A stretch of DNA of 64,000 bases from Pisolithus tinctorius (GCA_024663395.1 JANFAH010000039.1:419501-483500); one strand, 5' to 3'. Counted from the stretch's first letter, positions 11,372-22,540 are shown. The notes: generated by a model from the sequence alone, not told the origin. Numbers and translations are program-made.

Positions 11372-12285
11372 CGGTGGTACATTTGGGTTGTGTTTGGAGC
11401 AAAGGTCAAAAGGAAACACTGTTGCATGAAGCTTTACGACTTGCGACGAGTGGGTGGCCAAAGTCAGGAGCGCTTTGGAGGTGCCCAAATCGCAGTTCAA
11501 ACCACTGGTGGAGAAGGTCGAGAGGATGGCGAGGGAAGCTAGGGACAAGGACAAGGCGATGTATAGTAGAGAGGTTACCCAAGCGTGAACTTGTACCGCG
11601 CTAGCAATGGGGAGAAAATCGAAGGGTCCGTCATGCCACGGGAGCATGCGGAAAGTATCGTGCGCAACGAAGGGGTTTATGTGAGTGGGAAGACACAAGT
11701 CTGTTAGCGGCCCGATGGAGGCGGGCGTGTGTGTATGATGCATCGATCTCGGCTGTGGAGATCAACGGACCTCGCCCCACCGCGGACATTACATTTTGGG
11801 AGGCGACAGATAGACCCTTTGGTCAAGACCGTCATTAGTGTGGTTGGAAGGAATTCGTGTCTGCGACCCAGTGGGGAGAAAAGTAAGAATTGAGGTTCTT
11901 ATTTCTGGTGATGAGAAATCATAAGGTTACATATCTATTCACCCGGGTGATCAAGCCGGAATGTTCGAGGCTTGAGAGAGCGTTTATATGAAGGATATCC
12001 CAAGGAAGCGGAGACCGATAGAATCGGTTGATAATTTGAGTGACTTGTCGTTCCGGTGAAGTAGGCCAGATGTTCAGGGAGCCTCGGGTGGTCTGTCCTT
12101 GCAAACGTTTCAATCTCATCCGCTCTAAGGCTTCCTATACCCATGGTTTTCACACCCAAACGTATGTTCAACCCATCTTCGCATATCAAACCCTATATCA
12201 TCTCACTGCTAATAGTCCATGGTTAGAACAGTGGCATATGCAAGCGGGAATGGAGGTCGAATGTACGCCCCATCATCATATCCGC
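11372..12285. other. Spacer with a short charged coding-like stretch
   Basis: Homology with the POL1-proximal flank continues to about 11,420. Around 11,455-11,588 a plus-strand frame reads as a charged, helix-prone stretch (VAKVRSALEVP, VEKVERMAREARDKDKAM), possibly an exon remnant of an unidentified gene. The rest shows no recognisable features. Confidence 0.3.
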
Positions 12286-12980
12286 TGATTAACTGTCCCG
12301 ATTTCATAGTGCTTCACTCGATAATTTATCCTCTAGCAACCATCTCTTGAGAAATTCTCCTGATGGACCTTACTGCACCTTGCCCGAACGAGTCTTTGAT
12401 TTTTGAGACGGTTTTTCTAGGCATAGCCTCAGCAGTAGTTGAGGAATATATTCACCATTGCGATGCTAGGAGTCGGATACTGAAGTCCAGACTGCAGGAA
12501 ACGGCAGAGCTGGGGGATCGAAGATCCATGATCGCCGTCCAACCACTCTTCTCGATTGTCGATGTACTACTCAGGGCTCACGTGGGTCTTCGCTCGAAGC
12601 TGGCTTCCGCGCTCGTTCAAATGATTCATCACGTGTAAACTTTTGAATCATCATGGTGATCAAAAGCTCAGGACACTGGTGCGAACTTTGATAGGACGTG
12701 CATGAGTACTCAGATGAAGGTGTAACTTGTTGTAGACGTCCGGTCACTTCGCTCACATTCACTGCTTTGATCAAATCACCCTTCTCATTCCTGCAGCAAG
12801 ACAAATGTAACCAAAAAACTCCAGGTACCATGGGTCCGAGACCGGAGAACGACTGGCCCAGACTAGGACGGACGGCCAGAAGAACTTAGCAAAGTACAAT
12901 GGACACTCAGACAACTGACTATAGCTCAATACGACACCTATTGTTACATTTCCATCAGTACCAAATCCACCTTGTTCACT

Positions 12981-13614
12981 TCACGCTTCTACAGGCTCAA
13001 ATTTAAACAACTGTGGAGGGATGAACTGGGGAGGGATTGAAGGTGTACAGATGAGGGGCTCAAGGAGAATCTGGAGACATGTCAGGATGATCATACGAAA
13101 TGCGAGAGAACTGCCACTGGGTCATACCTGCAGGGGATTAGGTCTTTCTGGCTCGAACCCAGGAGCAGTCCATGCCAAGCGCCTTTCAGCCCTCCTCTGG
13201 ACGCTAGGTATAATAATTAGCCAACCATCCCATTGGTCTCAAACACCAGAAACTTACGTATATGTTCTCTCGTGTCGCCTGAAAATGATAACCCACTCCG
13301 TAGTACTGCCATCGTTGAAGGCAACAACGCGGTCATCTAAATCATGGACCATGTTCCTATTGACTGTGATGGTGTAGGTGTTGACCTGGTCGCCTTTTGT
13401 GACGGTAAACTAGACAACACGCAAAGATCAGTGAACTCATTGTGCATGGTAGAGGAATGAGAATAACTTCGGGAGGCAGAATAGTTGGATCAAGAACGAC
13501 AATTGGGTAGGGAGGGAGCACACCACCAGACTGGTCGTCACCAAGGTGTCGCTGATATTCCACAGAAGTAATGTGGTACTGGCTGGAACTGTTTTGAGTG
13601 GGAGTGGAAGACAT
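12981..13614 (-). CDS. I66-type (cospin-like) beta-trefoil protease inhibitor, copy D
   Basis: Minus strand, four exons: 13468-13614, 13258-13409, 13128-13203 and 12981-13070. All splice sites and phases are conserved with gene C, giving an intact 154-aa protein. The C-terminal exon reads ILLEPLICTPSIPPQFIPPQ followed by LFKFEPVEA, which fits the I66 consensus PLI..PS.PPQF.P..LF better than any other copy here. Changes relative to C are concentrated in the last exon; the first three exons are almost unchanged. It is tail-to-tail with nothing recognised downstream and divergent from the X/Y segment. Cytosolic serine-protease inhibition is inferred from the family. Confidence 0.75.
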
Positions 13615-13675
13615 CTTGTACGCTGTGGGGTAAGAGTCGAATTTTTTTGACTGAGGGACGACCGACAGCTGGCTG

Positions 13676-13717
13676 CCTTTTTGTCCTCCGGGAACTACAT
13701 ACCTGCGAGGATCCTCG
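13676..13717 (-). promoter_or_regulatory. Core promoter of inhibitor gene D: TATA-like box and palindrome
   Basis: The palindrome CGAGGATCCTCG is at 13,706-13,717. The TATA-like element reads GGACAAAAAGG (about 13,677-13,687), one substitution away from the copy at gene C. Confidence 0.45.
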
Positions 13718-14599
13718 GAAGCCCGCGTGGGCAGGTCATGCAAGTATTTTCATATGACAATATGACTCAAAAAGAGCGAGCTCTGATGGAATGTTCTGTG
13801 AGTAACGCTGAAGCAGCTTCCAAGTGTAGAACGATCGAGTGGACCAGAGCCCTCCAAAGCCACGCCCCCAAGTCCCAATTGGATTGCACCAGTATTATGA
13901 AAAGGACAGAGTTAGGGCGCCAACTCGGATTGCATAATTGCGGAACCCGGAGATTAAACCAAGGATTAAGATCAATCCTTCCGGGTTGGAATCCTACTGG
14001 ACGCACGCTCGGCACATTTATCAGTATTTTCTCTGTTCAGATCCATCAATAGTAAGTACCGGAGTCAGCCGAATGCTGCTCATATGATATTTGGTGGTCT
14101 GATGCACGCCAAATGCACGGGAACGTATCACAGCCGTCGTGTTACAGCCTCTGAGTCATCTGTGAGACTGCAGAGTTAAGTACATGTGGACCTAGGTGAC
14201 TTGGTTCCATCGGTTGGGCTGGGTCAGCATCGCCGCGGTTTGGGTATGTGCAGGTCAGCATATGCTGATCTCTCTAACTAAGAAGATGTAGTCCATATCA
14301 AACCTGTCCAAGCTGTCAGATTTTCCATTTCAGACTAGAGCGGCAGGTTACCATTGCGACTCCAAAGAACGAGGGTAGTGGTAGTCTCACTGCACGGCGG
14401 ATAGCGAGATGACCGAGATAGTGAAATCGTTGCGCTAGCGAAGATGCTGGAGGTAAAGTATCGATAAATGGGTGTAAATGACAGGATCGAGGTTACCGTA
14501 TGTAGTTTAGTACAATCCTGTTCGTCGACTACTGGATGAGGAATCAAAAATTCAACAACGAAGGTCACTCACACCAATCTCGAGGACGCTAGGATTCGT

Positions 14600-14927
14600 C
14601 ACCGATGCAAGGATGGTACGTTTAACATCTTCATCTACGTCCGCTATCTGGAGGATTACCTGCACGCGCGGGGTTCGCCTTCATTTGAGAGGTGAGTGTA
14701 TTACACTGGTTGAACGTAGCAAAGATCCGGAGACGAAAGCTCCCCTCGGGTCAAGTGCATGGAACTGCCTACGAGCGTCAGATTGTTCGCATTGGAAATT
14801 CGGTCGCCACATTCCGGGTTCTGCGAATGGCACAAATCTACAATATGAAAAGAAGAAAGTTAGAGCGCCAACTCGGATTGCAATTGTGCAAACACGAGAC
14901 ACGGCCGAAGTTCTGAAGTTGGCATAA
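14600..14927 (+). other. Conserved coding-like segment Y, copy 2
   Basis: Counterpart of 9,361-9,670. The C-terminal KVRAPTRIAIVQTRDTAEV is identical to copy 1, and the upstream part keeps GTAYER.IV..GNSVA. It has one codon more at the AAGAAG run. Function unknown. Confidence 0.25.
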
Positions 14928-15039
14928 ATCAATCCCGCAGGATGCACATTCTCTCTCTCGAGCCGAGCGGAGTGGGGGGGGGGAAACTACTGAAATATCC
15001 ACCTGGCACCCTGGAACGTGTTGTAGACTTGTATGGCTA

Positions 15040-15266
15040 AAATCACTCACTGGGAGTACATCTTATAGACGCCAACACCGTAGGTTTCCGTCCATTTGTC
15101 ATGCCCGAGACACCGCGTGGACATGGGAGTGCTAAATTTCGTGCCAGTAACGGGCCAATCACGGTACCTATGATCAGGTTAATAGAAGCCAGTGGAGGAA
15201 TTGGCACTGAGCGGGATGCTCCAGAGCCAAGGAACGGCAGACCACTGATCTCCACATCGAAAACAT
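15040..15266 (-). other. Conserved unidentified gene X, copy 3 (5' part)
   Basis: Minus-strand counterpart of 9,780-10,006, with ATG at 15,266 and a presequence-like start. It retains the exon beginning YRDWPVTG and the conserved GHDKWTETYGVGVY. A stop directly follows the MYSQ stretch unless it is spliced. Product not recognised. Confidence 0.3.
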
Positions 15267-16064
15267 TGCCCGACCTCCTCGGAAACACGCGCGGACTTGG
15301 GGATGTACGAGAACGATCGTGTTCGACGTCATTCGAATCGGAAAATTCAGGCTGCTACCAAGGGCATGGCTGACTTGACGGCGAACGTTCTTTCTGTGGG
15401 AGTTGAGTTTTTTGTGACATGAAAATCGGGTGTCATGTGCTGGTTTCAGTAACTCGATGGCTGACTCTCCCGCCGGCTCACAGGTATTCCGTTCACCCAA
15501 ATGACTTGAATTCGTTATTCTCATGCGTTGCATTATGCCTGAGAAGGCCCTGTGCTTGTAGTATAGTAGAAGTAGCACAGAACGTCCCTAGTTTGCCCGC
15601 CGTCGGTTCTCTAAACCTTCACTCAGCACGCTGGGGACCAGATCCAAGTACTATGCGCCGAAAACACTCTGCGGAAACTTGCCATCCATTCAATCGGTCT
15701 TTGACGTGGCATTCTCGATGGAGTAACACCCGGATAGATTGATTCTACAGCAATCTGGAATCCACAATAGATAAATGTGCCGAGCGCGCGTCCAGTAGGA
15801 TTTCAACCCAGAAAGATTGGTTTTAATCCTTGGTCTAATCTCCGGGTTCCGCAATTATGCAATCCGAGTTGGCGCCCTAACTTTGTCCTTTTCATAATAT
15901 TTGATGAATCCAATTGGGACTTGGGGGCGTGGCTCTGAAGGGCTCTGATCGGTCGGTTGTACTACACTGAGAGGCCGCTTCATCGGTACACAGAGTATTC
16001 CATCAGAGCTCGTCAATATTGTCATGTGATGATAATACTTCCATGGCCTGCCCACACGAGCTTC

Positions 16065-16105
16065 CGAGGATCCTCGCAGGTATGTAATGTCCAGAGGATA
16101 AAAAG
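16065..16105 (+). promoter_or_regulatory. Core promoter of inhibitor gene B: palindrome and TATA-like box
   Basis: Palindrome CGAGGATCCTCG at 16,065-16,076, then GGATAAAAAGG (16,095-16,105), about 60 bp before the ATG. This is the strongest TATA match of the plus-strand pair. Confidence 0.5.
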
Positions 16106-16165
16106 GTGACCAGCTGTCAGTGCTCCCTCAGTCAAGGAATTCGACTCTTACCCACAACTTACAAG

Positions 16166-16796
16166 ATGCCTCACCGCCTCACCGACCATAGTCTCAGGTC
16201 AGACGGTTCCAGCGAGTACAGGATTACTTCCGTGCAGTATGCAGCATACGTTGGCTATAGCGAGGCCAACGGCGTGCTCCCTCCCTACCCAATTGTCGTT
16301 CTTCGTCCAGGTGGTCAGGGTCCTATAGTATTCTTGTTCCTCTACCATCCACAACGAGTTGATTGACCTTTCTGCCCTGCCTAGTTTACTGTCACGGCCG
16401 AAGACGGAGACGAGACCTACTCCCTCAAGGTCAATGGAAACACCGTCCAGGACCTAGATGACCGCGTCACTTCCTTCGAAGACGGATTTAATAGGGAGTG
16501 GATTATCTTATACAGGGGAGACGAGAGAGCATACACGTAAGTTTTCATATTTGAGACCGCTGAGATCGTTAGACGATATGACATGTCAACACCTAGTGTC
16601 CAGGAGGGGGCTGGAAACAGTTTGGCATGGACTGTTCCAGGGCCTGAACTTAATCATATGCAGGTATGACCTGACGGCACTTTTCCCGCATTTTGGATGG
16701 TCATCATTATTTTCTCAGGTTCTCCTTGAACCCCTCAGAGAGTGCACTCCGCTTGTTCCTGCCCAACTGTTCAATTTTGAGTTAGTAAATCCATGA
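16166..16796 (+). CDS. I66-type (cospin-like) beta-trefoil protease inhibitor, copy B
   Basis: Four exons (16166-16327, 16385-16536, 16597-16663, 16719-16796) at a constant offset of 15,243 from gene A, with no indels. The intact product is 152 aa. It differs from A by a handful of substitutions, for instance GLRGDG to SLRSDG and YAEY to YAAY in exon 1, PGDQ to PGGQ, a GPD to GPE change in exon 3, and the last residue. All splice sites are kept. The absence of stops or indels in both copies, while the adjacent Zim17 copies are broken in different ways, argues that the inhibitors are under purifying selection. No secretion signal. Confidence 0.72.
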
Positions 16797-17250
16797 AATG
16801 AGCAAGGAGGATCTAGTACTCGTACTGTTGTGAAATGTAACAATAGGTGTCGTGTATGAGCTGCAGTCGGTTGTTGTCTGAATGTGCATCGTGCTTTGCC
16901 AAGCTTGCTAACGTGACCGTCTCGCAATCACAATTAACATCCGTCTTTTGAGCACGTGCTTGTGACTTCCTACACAGAGGGTCAGAGCACCGCCTACTGG
17001 CAACGAATCCAACATGAACTGAACCGATTTCACAAGGTAGGCCCTCGACGCCGATGATTTGTGATTGCGGTGATTGTCTGGTTCTTGTCACGGGTACCGA
17101 TGTGAGGACCCGTCAGTTGGCGCATTCAATGGACCCAAGAGAGTGAGGGCGGCAAAGATGCACGAATGACATATTGCACATTTGACAGCGGGAGTTTTTA
17201 AAGCACAGACTACATATTGCTGGTGTATGTATTGTATGTAGAGGATGTCT

Positions 17251-17871
17251 TCAGGCGCTGCACAAGAAATTCAGCCACAACTGACGGAATTCGGAGAAAC
17301 CGACATACCTGCAGTAGTGATCCAAGAATTCGATATCACCATTTATTGAGTCAAGTTTCGCCTTGCGAACGTTCTCTCCGTGTGTACAGAGGACATCCTC
17401 GATATCTTGAGCTTCCCATCTTCCATAGTATCCTTGAACCAACCAAGATTATCAGTGGCAAAATGCCTAGCCCCGTGGTTGATGTTAATTGGATACGCTC
17501 TTCAGAGCAAAAAGAAGTAACGCACTGATTCTTACAGTTAGGACACTGCATTATCACGATGCCGCTAACATAGGCATGCTTGGTGAATGAATGTGCAGAA
17601 CAATGGTTACGTTTTCCACTGTACAGGTAAACACAATGAGCAGTTGTGGTTCAGGTGGGTCGGTGTCGGACTGTCTTGAAGTGAATGAGAAAGTTGCAGA
17701 GAGTTTCGTGGTGTCTGTGTTAGGCTGCTCTGGTGTTGCTTTGGAAACAAATGACCGAATGCTATCTGCAGGCCACAGTCTCGACTGTGTAGCTACTACT
17801 GCCCTGGCCGATGCTGCACGGTACAGCGAATGCAGTTGTACAGCGTCCTCGAGCCATCTTGCGGCTAACAT
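17251..17871 (-). pseudogene. ZIM17: Zim17/DNL-type zinc-finger protein, copy 2 (several lesions)
   Basis: Minus-strand counterpart of 2,077-2,635. The mitochondrial presequence is kept. The first zinc pair has lost a base and its second Cys (TGT to CGT), a second one-base deletion follows GKLK, and the terminal TAG is replaced by an insertion, extending the frame to 17,251. The break between AY and GIVIMQCP that disables copy 1 is absent here. The two copies were therefore inactivated independently, after duplication. Confidence 0.7.
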
Positions 17872-17999
17872 GCTAAGTGTGCTCATCATTTGGGTTGTTG
17901 GCAGAGGTGATTGAAAGGAAATGGGACAGGCACTTGTGGTGTGTATTCATGGCTTGTAACTGGCAATATGGCAGAATTATGCCCTCACAGCAAGTTTTC

Positions 18000-18360
18000 C
18001 ACTATATAGTACCCTGTTATATGTAATACAATATGTCAATCTCACACTTAGAGTTTGTGATGGCATACTGAAAAAATCCATACTTGAAGTTTAGATCCTT
18101 TTCTACATGTTTGCTCAGGTTTGAAGTCAGAGCAAACATCTAATCATTGTGTAAACAATAAGTATGGATGAATAGCAGATGTTGTCCAAGATAGGAAGTT
18201 ATGTCAACACATGCAGTGCAGGGTGAAACTTTAAGTTTTGTCCTAATTTGCATAACTGACAATACATGAAGTACTGCCAAAATTCCAGTAACAGATTTTA
18301 CTTCAAGTCTAGAATGTGTTCCTACATGTGCTTGTACTTGAAGTTTCACCACTGTCTATA
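18000..18360. repeat. Candidate CACTA-type terminus with subterminal repeats
   Basis: CACTATATAGTA begins at 18,000, about 590 bp beyond the end of the Tnp2 frame. Behind it the motif ACTTGAAGTTT and close variants recur in both orientations (about 18,082, 18,228, 18,300, 18,335), as expected for subterminal binding sites of CACTA elements. No matching inverted terminus was found on the other side, so the boundary is tentative. Confidence 0.4.
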
Positions 18361-18589
18361 CTAATTGCCCAACAGTCACCTGTTCATCACCCAATGATTG
18401 CCCTGTTGTTGCACAACAGTTGCCCAGCATGATCATCCTATAATTATCATAGCTATTGTTACACAGTCATCATATTTCCCTAAATAGGTCCTACAAAATT
18501 TTTTCCATGATGCCTTGACATTTGTCAGTCCTATCATTGCAAGAATTCAACAGTCAAATCAGAGTGGCATGAGACAGAGCTTCACTCAC

Positions 18590-21500
18590 TCAACTCAATG
18601 TAAGAATGACAACACAGTCATCAGATATCAGCCACTGTGCGCAGTGACTCATAACCCATGATACCTTGACTTTCTCCAGTGTTGTGGAAAGCATGTGGCT
18701 GCAGGTCTTTGCTGGGAAATGTGGGTAGCATGCAAAGGGGTCATTTGTGCCTTTGTTCAAAACCAGGGGACACTGCTGACAGACAGCAAATGTGGACTGT
18801 CCATCCTGTTTGTATATGTATTTGATGCTTGCAGGAACTGGAGGCAAAGATTGGTTGCCTGACAGGTGAATCAGAGCAAGTACCACAGGAACCAGAAGTG
18901 AGATCCATCACCTGATGGGTGAAACATAATCAGAGAGTTTCCTACATGAGTGGCAATGTGGCTATAGACCACTCTGCCATATCTGATATGGGCCTGCAGC
19001 ATCACATCCTGTTTATGAATCAAGTTGTACAGGTCTGGAGGGGTAGCAGTTGACTTCCTTGTCCAGGAACAATCAGAGTCATATTCATTGTCATTGCCAT
19101 AAGCATGATCTCAGAGGACCTTGCATTCTTGGACTGCATTGGGACAGTCCAGGCAGGAGAGCCGGCTGTGGAGGTGTGCACCCCTGAGATAGGAATGTAG
19201 CATTATTGCCTCCAATTCACCTGTATGAAATGAGAATAATGTCTTCCTGAAATTGACATTGTTTGACTCACCAGATTAGTGGTTGGTGGGGAGATGCTGG
19301 AGAACACTGATTAAGTGCTTGAAAGGAAAGGTCCACCATGAATGGATGGGTCCAAAAAGGATAAGGTAGTCATATATATGAAAGGCAGCATGATGATTTG
19401 GACACAAGTTGAATGTTGGATGTACTTGTTTCAGGTTCCTGACATAATGTGCAATGTATGAGCAGTATGCATTAGCCCTTTGAGTACTCATTATCTGGGA
19501 GCATGTGATGTTGATGAGGGAAATGAGGTCCATAGTATGATCCAGAATAAACTTGTTGCCTGGCTTCAGTTCATTGACATCAGGTGCTCCCCACAAGCTG
19601 ATGAGGGCAAGAGGGATATGAACAGTGATGAGCATCTGCCACTCATCTGCTTTAATTGTTCCAGTGGATGGATGGCCAAAGTTAGCTGGTGCTGAACTGA
19701 ACCACAATGGCAGTACTGTGTTCTGTATAACATTGCAGATGCAACCTAAGATCTTTGTTGCATCGTAGCAATCTTGTACATGCTTTTGCACACTGGAAAA
19801 CAATGGCATCATTTGGCACTAAGAAGACTATAAACAATTGCAATCTTTGTGGAAGAAAGATGACACCTCACCCATTCAACTAAAGCTTTGGCATAAGCAA
19901 TCTCATATACTCTGCCAGTCTTCAATGGTGCACAGCCCAGACTCTGACAGACAAATTTGAGTGTGTTGAAGTTTTTGCAGTAGAGTGATTCCTGAAGAGT
20001 TGTGAATGCTGAAGCCAGAGGTGTGTCTTGTGAAAATATCAGAGAAATGAGCAGTGTATGAATCACAGATACTTGAATGATTTCCTTTCAAGTCAGTGAG
20101 GTAGTGGTTGGGTCAGCTTGGATGAAGTCATGGTGGAAGGCAGGGAATTTTGAGGTTGTTGTCACTGAATCTTCTGTAGATAACCCCAACAGAGTGCATA
20201 CATGGTGTTGGACCAACCCCTCCAGAATGCAATGCATTGAATTGATGATGAATTGATGTGTGGGATCCCAGTAAGGAAGATGCCAAAGTTCTGAGTAGTG
20301 TACACCATGATTTTTGAAGAGTCACTCTCGGTCTGCAGATGAGACTGCATCCCACCACTGCTCAGCATGAAAATGAAGTTTATCTTGATCCCAGGGAGCT
20401 CAATGCTCATGGTCAACTCTACCATAGTTATTCTTATGATAGGAATCACACACACTACAGAAAAAGTGGCTGCCAATGCCAGTGAGTGCTGCCAGATGAC
20501 AAGCAGCAGGAAGATCACACACAATGAGTGCAATGGCACTGCAAGTGACCTGACCATCAGGGAATTTAGCTGTTTTTGAGAAGCAGATGCCACATTCCCA
20601 AGCAACAAGCAAGTCATCAATCAAGGGATGTATGTAATGATTAAGTTTTTCTAGGGATGGCTGTTTTGGGCCAGGAATAATACCTGCTGAACATGAGTGT
20701 TCATTCTCTGGACACACTTGTGAATGAGAACATACCAGCTAAGTATAGGTTTTCTGGCTTGTAGCAGATGTCCAGTGGTAAATTAAGGCAAGCCATGGAT
20801 ATGATTCCTGAAGATATGGTCACCCCATGCTGATGCATCCCCTCTGGGTTGAAGAAATCGACATGTAGTGCAAAAGCATAGCAGCCTTCATCTCCCCTGT
20901 TGATGAAGAGTTTACCTGGTTGGGGACCTGTAAACTGGTGGAGGAACTCAGCTTCAAAGGGATTTGTGACAAAGCCAGGTGGTGACAAGTGGAGTGACTT
21001 TGCAAGGTCATTGCAAGCTGTGTCCATCATAATTTCGATGTTGTGATGGGAAAGGAGGCTGGTGAGGTAGTCTTTGAAGTCATGGTACAGAAAAACTTTC
21101 TTGGGATGAAGCTGACCATCAGAACATTCATCCAGCAGTGGTTCACCACAGACAGTCTCAGGTGTAGGATGATTGGTACAGTGGGAGGGGGGGTAACTTG
21201 TGATCTTGGAGTCATTTGCATATGTTGGTGCATATGTACAATGACAACTGCAGATAGCATAAGGAATGGTGTTACCTGTGAGCTTGAATTTGCCAAGGGC
21301 ACTGGCAATGGGATTTGTGTGAGGATGTTTTCATGAGAGACACTAAGCTGTCCACTGGTATCCTTGAAGGCAAGGAACAGTAGAAGCAAAAGGGTGTTCA
21401 TGATAAAGTTGCCTGCCCAAGTACCAACATCCATTACTATACTGCAGATGATGCCAATGACCAGTGTGACTTGTGCAATAGTGTCCATATGATTGATGGG

Positions 21501-22540
21501 AGAGCAATATTGGTCATCTGCCAGAAATGTCACCTTGAGTTCAGAGCTAGGGCTAGGGCTAGAATCACTACACACTGGCCATGAAAGGTACAGGCTAAAA
21601 GTCTTCAGGGGATGGTGTCACAGGCCTACTTTTGAGTATGGATTCTAGCTCATCCATAGTTTTGATGACCACTCTCTTGCATGCAACTATGCAATTGGCA
21701 CAGCACTTTATGTCATTGGTTGCCTGGCAGAGCAGACTAAGTTCTCTGCTGATGGTAGTAAAACTTTGTCCATCCAGCAGAAGGCAGGAACATCTTTGTA
21801 TTTGGGAGTCAATATTTGATAAAACCTTCATAGCCCTGCTAGTTTGCTGATGAACATTCCTGATCTGAGGACAGGTATCATGTGGAATGGCTTTGGCAGT
21901 CAATAATGGTGGCTGAGCACTTGTGGGGGTGCAGGAGAAGCTTGATGTATTCATGAGATGGTGGAGAGATTGGGTGATACTGGAAGTGATAAAAATAGGG
22001 TTTCATGGACCAGCCAGGATGTCAGCAGTGGCTCCCATCTGCTGGAATTCCTCACAGGAGTTCCACATTTTAGAAGCACAGGACATGGAGTTTGGACCAT
22101 TGTTGGTGATGGTAAGAGCCACTAAATGGCTAGCTAGGGCATCTGAAGGAGAGGCTAATTCTGATGATTCAAGTAAGTGTTCCAGAAGAGTTCTATCTAG
22201 AGCACGAGGTAGTGTTCAGTGGGTATGGAGGTCCACTTGAGGGGATTCACTTTGCTGTTTTATGTGTTTCAGATGCAGTGACAAACAATGGGAGTCCATG
22301 AGAACACCCCTGCCATTTTCCCTGACACATTCTTCACAGGTGCACCACTTCAGGATGGGTGAGGCAGGCATAACAGCAACCTGTAATTGTATTAGTACAA
22401 CATTCACATATGCCACTATGTAGTCATACTTTGAATGATAGACAGTGAGCTCACAAATGAAGCAGTAGAGGAATATCTGTGTCACAGCACAAGAATGAGT
22501 ATGTGCAATGGCCAAGACTGGGCAGGCTGCAGTCACTTAT
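18590..22540 (-). pseudogene. CACTA/EnSpm-type Tnp2 transposase, decayed
   Basis: Fragments of one long transposase in the expected order are visible on the minus strand. They are an N-terminal Cys-containing segment with CTCEECVREN (near 22,300); GPQPGKLFINRGDEGCYAF and HVDFFNPEGM with SSGIISMACLNLPLDICYK (about 20,980-20,740); IIPGPKQPSLEKLNHY with GSHFFCSVC (20,690-20,430); LFGPIHSWWTFPF (near 19,350); GRVVYSHIATHVGNSLIMF (near 18,940); and the C-terminal DPFACYPHFPAK ending at 18,590. Many stops and frameshifts separate them, so the element is dead. Tnp2 is the catalytic protein of CACTA cut-and-paste elements. Codon context shows the CpG-depleted decay typical of the right-hand region. 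Confidence 0.8.

Larger units (their letters stand above)
12286..15520. repeat. Tandem duplication block D (inhibitor gene D plus X/Y region)
   Basis: Second copy of the 7,050-10,350 block, same orientation. It runs directly into the copy of block 1-2,739 at 15,238. Together these form one complete amplified unit of about 5.7 kb (12,286-17,975). Confidence 0.85.
15238..17975. repeat. Segmental duplication block, copy 2
   Basis: Partner of bases 1-2,739. Homology ends at ATGGCAGA (17,968-17,975), which are the first eight bases of POL1 in copy 1. Directly to the right the base composition changes to CpG-depleted transposon sequence. Confidence 0.9.
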
